The position numbers were made by a program, and so were the translations under genes. 64,000 nt of DNA, taken from positions 26,334,370-26,398,369 of the forward strand of contig JAQNBH010000009.1 of assembly GCA_028752905.1 (NCBI GenBank). Direction: 5' to 3'. The notes under the pieces were generated by a model, which did not search any database, was not told the DNA's origin, and saw nothing but the letters and a program-made list of their open reading frames with translations. The stretch is from Cladorhizidae sp. MBARI D1340-BT2 (taxonomy: Eukaryota > Porifera > Demospongiae > Poecilosclerida > Cladorhizidae). Positions 58,195 to 64,000 of the stretch are shown piece after piece (within the stretch, counting starts at the first letter, position 1; each line of letters begins with the position of its first letter).

Positions 58195-59210
58195 TTCCCT
58201 CTTCCTCGGCTCGAGACCCGTCTCGACTTAGGCCATCGGTGTTGGCATTGGCGGAACCCGACCAGTGGGAGATGGTGAAATCGTAGTCTTGTAGGTCAAG
58301 CACCCAACGAGTGAGTCAGCCATGTCTGTCTTTGATATTGGCTAGGTGAGCCAGGGGGTTGTGGTCAGTTTCAATGGTAAATGTAGTTCCCTCCAATTAG
58401 ACCCTGAAATGTTTAATTCCTGCCACGATGGCAAGAGCTTCCCGTTCTATCGTGGAATATCTCTGTTCTCTGGGTAGAAGTTTTCAGGAATTGAATTCCA
58501 CCGGATGCTCGTCACCCTTGAGGCCGATTTGGCTGAGTACAAATCCCAGCTGATGCATCCATCTGTAGGATAAAAGGTCTTTCCAGATTGGGGATAATAA
58601 TACATGGTGATTAGTAATTGCGGCTTTTAGAGATTTGAAAGCTACTTCACAAGAACTACTCCACACAATCTTATTACTCCGATTCTTTTTGGTTAAGTCT
58701 GTTAAAGGATATGCTATTTCGGAGAAGTTGGGTATAAACCTTTGGTAGTAACCGGCTAATCCTAAAAAGGCTCTCATTTGCTTCTTAGTCTGAGGGGGTG
58801 AATAAGTACAAATGGCCTCAACCTTGCAAGACAATGGTGTAACTTGTCCTCCCACCCACTAAATGTCCCAAATATTCACAATGGCTCACACCAAAGTTAC
58901 ATTTCTCTTGTTTTATTGCGAGACCTGCTTCTCTCATTCTGCCTAAAACTACTGACACATGTTGTAAATGGTCTTTCCAGTTCTGACTATAAATGACAAT
59001 GTCATCTAGGTATGTGGCAGGAAAGGTTTCCAGCCCGGACAAGATGTGGTCCATTAACCTTAGAAAGGTGGAGGGGGCCGAAACCAAACCAAAGGGCATA
59101 GTCATAAATTGATACTTCCCATAGGGAGTAATAAAGGCAGTCTTCTCTCTACTACTACTCCCCATGGGGACCTGATAGTAACCCCTTGGTTAAGTCAAGG
59201 TTGGTTAAGC
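57935..59210 (-). pseudogene. Gmr1-B pol: truncated reverse transcriptase and RNase H
   Basis: RT begins abruptly near 59205 at TNLDLTKG, lacking the upstream fingers. It continues with SSREKTAFITPYGKYQF, MPFGLVSAPSTF and the catalytic TYLDDIVIYS (about 59015-58985), then GYYQRFIPNF and the connection. Frameshifts lie near 58840 and 58500. RNase H residues can be followed from STIEREALAIV through FTIETDHNPL (about 58370) to ANTDGLSRDG (about 58240). The frame runs on into the 3' LTR after an acidic tail. Missing RT segments and several stops make it inactive. The 5' truncation coincides with the integrase deletion, so one deletion removed both. Confidence 0.9.
58195..58208 (-). other. Polypurine tract of Gmr1-B
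   Basis: On the minus strand GAGGAAGAGGGAA abuts the TGTCAGG start of the 3' LTR. Confidence 0.75.
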
Positions 59211-59219
59211 TGGCCATTT

Positions 59220-59840
59220 AGTAGTGTAGTCCATAGCTATGAGTACGTATTTGTGTCCACCAGAAGTTCTTAAGGGGTCCAAATATGTCCATAGCTATGC
59301 GAGTAAGGTTTGATCAATAATAGGTAATGGGTGAAGGGGTGCATTAGATCCTACAGCTTTTTGGCAGATGGGACAAGACAGACACAGCTCATGCACATCT
59401 CTGGCCAGACCTGGGCAATCCATCCTACCTCTGATAAGCTGGATGGTTCTTTCCCTGCCAAAGTGACCTGCTGCTACAGAGGAGTGAGCTAACCTCATTA
59501 CCTTGGCCCTGGGCACCATAATAAAGTTATTTCCTAATTATTGCTAGGGCTTCCTTACTAATAACCCATCCTTCCAAAAATACACACTGTCTTTTTGGTT
59601 CACTTTTTCCCTTGCGCTCCTTAGGGTAGGATCTTGTTTCTGTTCCTCATGAAAATCTTCCGGGGAGATGGTGTCCAAGTCTCCGGGCTCTGCTGCTTCG
59701 GGTGATGGGGGAGTCACTAGGTCGTCCTTTGGAGGTCTTTCTGGCTTGCCTAGGCTCTCTCCTGTTTCATCTGGTGCTGGTGGGGGAGGGGTCTCTAGCT
59801 CGTCTGTAGGAGGTATTTCCGGCTCGGCTAGGCTCACACT
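59220..59840 (-). pseudogene. Gmr1-B linker and truncated integrase
   Basis: 59837-59544 encodes a Pro/Glu-rich linker ending VYFWKDGLLVRKP. 59519-59295 holds the H2C2 zinc module (LAHSSVAAGHFGRERT, then CLSCPICQKAVG). Just after it the first core Asp remains in RIAMDIFGPL (about 59300-59275), followed by a short piece (HKYVLIAMDYT in shifted frames) before sequence jumps into RT near 59210. The second Asp, the Glu and the C-terminal module are gone. In full-length relatives the missing part would be several hundred codons. Confidence 0.85.
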
Positions 59841-59989
59841 TTACTCATCCATTTCACTGTCATTGTCATCAGGTAGTACTGGTTGTATGATGGGCTCATC
59901 CTCATCGAGTTGTCGGGCCTCGGCTTGCTCTTCTAGGGTCCGAAGCTTGCTTTGGATCCTTGTGGTTGCCAGGCCCAGCTCAGGGGTAG

Positions 59990-61445
59990 GGAGAGTAGGA
60001 GGGACAAGGTCCCTCTTCCCGGCGTCTGTATCCAGAGCTTCCCGGAGGTATGTCTTAAATAAGGGAATATCATGCCCCATCAACATATCACACATAAGGT
60101 GCTCGGATACACCCACTGCTAATACTACCTTCTCATGTCCGTCTACCTGAAGGGTTATCTTGGCTGCTGGGAAATGGGTTCAAGCTGAACTTGCTGTAGT
60201 ATATGCTACTTTCCAGGGAAGATAATCTTTCTGGTCTACGCACCGGGGATGCACAATACTTTTTGTGCAGCCAGTGTCTAAGAAAGCTATCACTGACTGG
60301 TTGTTAATGGTCACTCTCCTATTCCATTCAGGCAATTTCTTTCTCATAGTGAGGGCACAGTTCCCTCTCTCTATTTTGACACGACAATCCCTCTGCATGT
60401 GACCTAATTTCCCACACCTGTAACATTCAACTGATCTTGGCCCTCTCTCTTGAGGAATATTTATGTTACATGGGTTAATGTTACCAGGGAGTTGTCTTCC
60501 TTGCTCAGACAGTCTGGGGTAGGGGAAACGTCCTCTGTTGTCTCTGGGTTCTCCTCTGTTGTCTCGGGGTTCTCGGGGAGCAGTTCTTCGTCCTCCTTTT
60601 TGCTCAGTCCTTGGAACTGCATCCTTCTCTCTTGGTGAGATGCAGAGACATCTCAGCACTGCCTCCTTGAGTTCTTCATAACTTCCAGGCCCCATCTGGC
60701 GCATACAGCTCTTTAGCCACCTTGGAAGTTTCTGTAAAGTAAGCTCAATTAAAATAAGTTCTTGGGCTGACTTACCACTAGAAGTGAACCATCAGGAACA
60801 GGCTTGCTTCCGGTCTCGGAACCACTCTTCAGGTTTGTCTTGACTGAAGGTTAAGTCAAACAACTTCTTCCGGTATGACTCCGTTGTAATCTGGTAGGGG
60901 GATCGGAGGGTTTGACATACTAGATCATAATCTTCTTGTTCTTCTATAGTTAGGGAGGTTACGGCTAACATGCCTTGGCCGGATAGTGCACTTCGTAGAT
61001 TGACACTCCAGGGACGCCGTGGCCACTTGCTTGCTAGCGCGGTCACCTCGAATGAGCTGAAGAATGCCCCCATGTCATCAGTGCCTTCAACGAATTTTTG
61101 TAAGGTCAGTTTGGGTGTACCTACCACTGGTAGAGCTACCGCTGGTGGAGGGTGTCTCTGGTCCACAAAGGCCTGGATCCACTGAACCTGTTGCTGCTGG
61201 GCATGTTGTCGGTCCTCGGCCCGTCTGGCATCTTCGCGTTGTGATCTGGCCTGCTCCATATCTGCCCATTGGCCCATGAAGCGATTCATTTGTCCTCTGA
61301 GTGGAGGAGGGTCTCCATCCTTTGCGATGCTGCTCCCTGGATCATCGTCCTCGCTGCATTCGCCTGGTTCCAAGGGAGGTACACGGCCCTCAATGAGGTT
61401 ATCTCGAGGGGGTCGGTTAAATCCAGATCGCAGAGGAAGAGCCAT
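59990..61445 (-). pseudogene. Gmr1-B gag and protease
   Basis: Gag probably starts at the Met near 61445 (MALPLRSGFNRPP). The longer frame from 61487 begins in leader sequence. It contains a Gln/Arg-rich coil (RRAEDRQHAQQQQVQWIQAF), the shared block VGTPKLTLQKFVEGTDDMG, and a capsid-like domain. A break at about 60790-60704 follows. Then come the zinc knuckle CYRCGKLGHMQRDC (about 60425-60384) and the protease active site VIAFLDTGCTKS (D near 60278). After another shift the protease end reads HLMCDMLMGHDIP (60105-60060). Architecture parallels Gmr1-A gag, including the PKL(S/T)(I/L)Q ... DDMG block, but identity is modest. Confidence 0.88.
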
Positions 61446-61663
61446 AACAATACAATGAAAAATACACACTCCCGAAGGAAAATGCACTCAGTGGTTACAC
61501 AAAACCAAATATAACCTAGAGTTGGGTTTGGTTTCACAAGCCCCAAGGTTCTCAAGTGACCTGGGCTGTTTCCCACTAATCACAACCAAAAAAATTATGT
61601 AATCACAACCTCTCACTCAGGCTGGAGCTACAATAGTAACGTAGATCCTTTTTTTCAACATGG

Positions 61664-61681
61664 ATCCCACCGCTGCCAGCA
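61664..61681 (-). other. Primer-binding site, tRNA-Leu(UAG)-like
   Basis: On the minus strand TGCTGGCAGCGGTGGGAT, one base inside the 5' LTR. It differs at a single position from the Gmr1-A site, so the same tRNA-Leu(UAG) 3' end is the likely primer. Confidence 0.78.
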
Positions 61682-62127
61682 ATGTCATGAAAAACCAGCC
61701 TTCTCCCAGTACAGACACTTTAGCAGATCCCTGGTTTTCACGCGACGCCTGATCTTTGACTCCCAGTCTGTCCTACTGGCAATCCTCAGAACAAGCCAAA
61801 CTCGGCAACTCTCAACAGAATTGCTGGATTCCCAAATATAACTACAGATAGTTATATTATAATTATGAGATACATAAATACACCAGCCATGACAAGATAA
61901 CACAACACAATATCAACCACAATAACAAAGGTTCAGAGGGTTCTTATCTAACAGTTCCTAATTGCTGGCTGCAGCAGTCTCTGGCAATATTCAGGTATCT
62001 GCTAACTACTCCCTAGCTGTTTCTTATATACTGTTCGAACTACTAGGTTTGATGAGATCAGGTCGTCATGGCACCAACCCTTGGCGACCAATCCAATGTC
62101 TTGTCTTATCAGGTGAGGGGTGTGTAG

Positions 62128-63095
62128 TAGGCCTTGGCACATTATGCTCAAAAATTGAGCTATTATGCTATGCTCCTATGCTCTGAGAACCATATTATTA
62201 TGCTTCCTAGTCCTTATCATTATGCTCTCAATATAACCATTATGCTCATGCAAACTAACCTTTGACCTTATCATGTGATCTACCATGTGGCAGCTGACTG
62301 AGTTAAATATATGCACAGACTGACATGCCGAGGGGGGGGGGGGTTCATGGCTTCTGTTTCACTACCAGTGTCTGAGACTGACACAGATACTGTTGCTCTA
62401 GGCGAGACTGCTGCATCTCAATTCAAGAACGTCACTGGCCCAATGCAGCTGCTGTTACAAATAGGTTGCTACTGCACTGCAGCCGGAGCAGTATGGATGA
62501 GCTGCGCTGGCAACTGTGTACAAAGGGGTTTCCATTACTTTGAAGTGAAGTTTTTCTGGATTTTACACCTATTATGGATGCATTTAAGAGTGCTCGCCTT
62601 TTCAATCCAGGGAAGGTCACTGCTGCTTCAGTAGACACATCGAAGGCATTGCCTTTCTTCGGAGATGATCTCATTAATGATTTGAAGCTAGAACTACCAT
62701 CTTATTTAGCAGCAGCTAATGATACTGCAAGGGAAGTGAACCCTTTGGAATGGTGGGAGCATAATAAAGGAACATTGCCATAGTGGAGTCAGGGATTCAG
62801 CAAAGTCATTTTGATTCAGCCATCATCAGCATCAGTTGAAACAGTTTTTTCAATTTTGGAGAGACATTTTACACAATCTCAGCAATCTGCGCTTCAAGAC
62901 TACGTTGAGTGGGAGTAATGCTAGAGTTTAACAATTCTTAAAACTGTAATAATTATGTTTTGTAATAATCACATTTGTTGAGCACATTTGTTGGGTCATT
63001 ATGCCCAAATATTTTGCTATTATGCTCAATTATGCTCAAGTGGAAAGGAGAGCTATTATGCTCAAATTTATGCCAGCATAATGTGCCAAGACCTA
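62128..63095 (+). mobile_element. Short hAT element nested in the Gmr1-B LTR
   Basis: 968 bp, with ends TAGGCCTTGGCACATTATGC and, in reverse, TAGGTCTTGGCACATTATGC (19 of 20 identical). It is flanked by a perfect 8-bp duplication GTGTGTAG (62120-62127 and 63096-63103), the hAT hallmark. It encodes a hAT C-terminal remnant. A poly-G tract at 62332-62343 lies near its left part. Confidence 0.95.
62349..62918 (+). pseudogene. hAT transposase C-terminal fragment (hATC domain)
   Basis: A frame from 62574 runs to a TAA at 62916 with a single TAG at 62781. It reads MDAFKSARLFNPGKVTAASV, then EVNPLEWWEHNKGTLP, and after the stop ILIQPSSASVETVFSILERH. The last part is the hATC dimerisation signature (PxSSAxxERxFS), with Thr replacing the usual Arg after Glu. 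The preceding frame from about 62349 contributes a broken upstream part. The catalytic region of a full hAT transposase is missing, so the element could only have moved with help from a complete relative. Confidence 0.88.
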
Positions 63096-63283
63096 GTGTG
63101 TAGATCTTTCCTCAGGCAGGTGGACCACAGCCTTTATAGTGTCTGGTGGTGAAGTCCTTCATCTGTTCCCACACTCGCTACAATGGTTTCCACACATCTG
63201 GTGTACGGCTTGACCACTAGCTGCTGGTTTGGCTTCATCCCGGGCTGTTGTGAACTCAGTCAGGGAGATAGAGTTCCCTGACA

Positions 63284-63765
63284 TCATGTAACCAGGTGGT
63301 CATGTAGTACCAAGTGGCTTGGATACACTGGTCATGCAGTACCAGGTGGCTTGGATACACTGGTCATGTAGTTGGATACACTGGTCATGTAGTACCAGGT
63401 GGCTTGGATAAACTGGTGATATAGTACCAATTGGATACACTGGTCATGTAGTACCAGGTGGCTTGGATATACTAGTCATGTAGTACCAGGTGGCTTGGAT
63501 ACACTGGTCATGTAGTACCAGGTGGCTTGGATACACTGGTCATGTAGTACCAATTGGATACAATGGTCATGTAGTACCAGGTGGCTTGGATACACTGGTG
63601 ATGTAGAACCAGGTGGCTTGGATACACTGGTCATGTAGAACCAGGTGGCTTGGATACACTGGTCATGTAGTACCAGGTGGCTTGGATACACTAGTCAGGT
63701 AGTACCAGGTGGCTTGGATACACTGGTCATGTAGTACCAGGTGGCTTGGATACACTGGTCATGCT
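63284..63765. repeat. 32-bp minisatellite, right part
   Basis: Continuation of the tcatgtagtaccaggtggct tggatacactgg array, about 14 copies with some shortened units (for example at 63371 and 63431). Confidence 0.95.
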
Positions 63766-64000
63766 GACTCCGGGTGGTTGCCACCATCATCAAGAGCATC
63801 TGTCTTCACAGATATTGAAATATTTTGTAGGATTGGATATTCACTTAATGAGCTGCTCTGGCTGAATATTCCTCTGCCATTCTGCTCAGGGACACTGTTG
63901 AGTGTTAGTCCAGTGTAACCCTCAAGTGATGGTATAAATTGCTGCCACCAGAGCTATGCTTATGTAAATAGCACCAGTATCTTGCAATCAGAGAATTTAT
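63766..64000. other. No gene seen
   Basis: Non-repetitive sequence to the window edge. No feature is supported. Confidence 0.4.

Larger units (their letters stand above)
57538..63283 (-). mobile_element. Second Gmr1-type Ty3/gypsy element (Gmr1-B), with nested hAT
   Basis: LTRs at 57538-58194 and 61683-63283 (the latter enlarged by an insertion) begin TGTCATG and end CCTGACA. A perfect TCATG target duplication lies at 57533-57537 and 63284-63288, inside the 32-bp minisatellite. It reads on the minus strand: primer-binding site, gag with CCHC, protease, integrase zinc finger, then RT and RNase H. The order PR-IN-RT-RH is shared with Gmr1-A. Most of the integrase core and the start of RT are deleted around 59200. 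It belongs to a different family from Gmr1-A: the LTR sequences are unrelated and the proteins clearly divergent. Confidence 0.95.
61683..63283 (-). repeat. 5' LTR of Gmr1-B, split by a hAT element
   Basis: LTR sequence runs 61683-62127, is interrupted by 62128-63095, and resumes after the duplicated GTGTGTAG to 63283. Removing the insertion and one duplication copy restores colinearity with 57538-58194, apart from small indels. Confidence 0.93.

Noticed and set aside
59668..60150. 160-codon Ser/Gly-rich plus-strand frame
   Set aside because: Antisense shadow of the Gmr1-B protease/linker.

Overview
Organism and overall character. This is an AT-rich eukaryotic window, almost certainly from a marine invertebrate. 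A sponge is my best guess; a cnidarian or another early-branching animal is possible. Evidence: split genes with GT/AG introns, an animal-type transposable-element assortment (Ty3/gypsy, DIRS, Ginger, piggyBac, hAT), a primer-binding site matching animal tRNA-Leu(UAG), and many micro-, mini- and satellite arrays. I see no bacterial operons, rRNA, CRISPR or convincing conserved host gene. Most long reading frames on offer are by-products of repeats. The best host-gene candidate is a small multi-exon coiled-coil gene near 35.7-36.6 kb.

Layout, left half. 1-688 is an (ATT)n microsatellite. 1.0-1.9 kb holds dispersed repeats and 1.89-6.13 kb a diverged satellite array of about 165-bp monomers. 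6.1-11.4 kb is repeat-derived, with a 65-bp minisatellite at 10.4 kb. A complete Ty3/gypsy element with both LTRs and a CTATA target duplication fills 11452-16650 (minus strand); its pol order is PR-IN-RT-RH, as in the Gmr1 group. 18.1-22.6 kb is a split gypsy/Ginger-type integrase gene (plus strand). Two internally deleted piggyBac elements lie tail to tail at 23537-25583 and 25610-27688. A Ginger1-like transposon at about 28.7-33.6 kb encodes zinc finger, DDE integrase, Cys-rich motif, Ulp1-like protease and PHD finger.

Layout, right half. A 24-bp minisatellite (34.1 kb) is followed by the coiled-coil gene with an in-frame 42-bp repeat (35.8-36.15 kb) and a 180-bp palindrome (37.0 kb). A decayed DIRS element spans 39.0-41.76 kb, then comes a gctagc-rich minisatellite (42.4-43.1 kb). 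A piggyBac transposase pseudogene (43.25-45.19 kb) and a ZMYM1-type hAT element (45.59-48.56 kb) follow, both on the minus strand. 49.5-56.6 kb is a mosaic of dispersed repeats, including a foldback element and a 260-bp tandem duplication; several families also occur in the first 9 kb. From 57.05 kb a 32-bp minisatellite is split by a second Gmr1-type element (57538-63283, TCATG duplication), whose 5' LTR is itself split by a 968-bp hAT element (8-bp duplication GTGTGTAG).

How it works together. The window reads as a transposon-accumulating, probably heterochromatic locus rather than a gene cluster. Its most notable content is the rare-order Gmr1 retroelements, the multi-domain Ginger element, the independent split integrase gene, and the nested insertions whose duplications give a clear order of events. 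All calls come from reading the sequence; no alignments or database searches were run.
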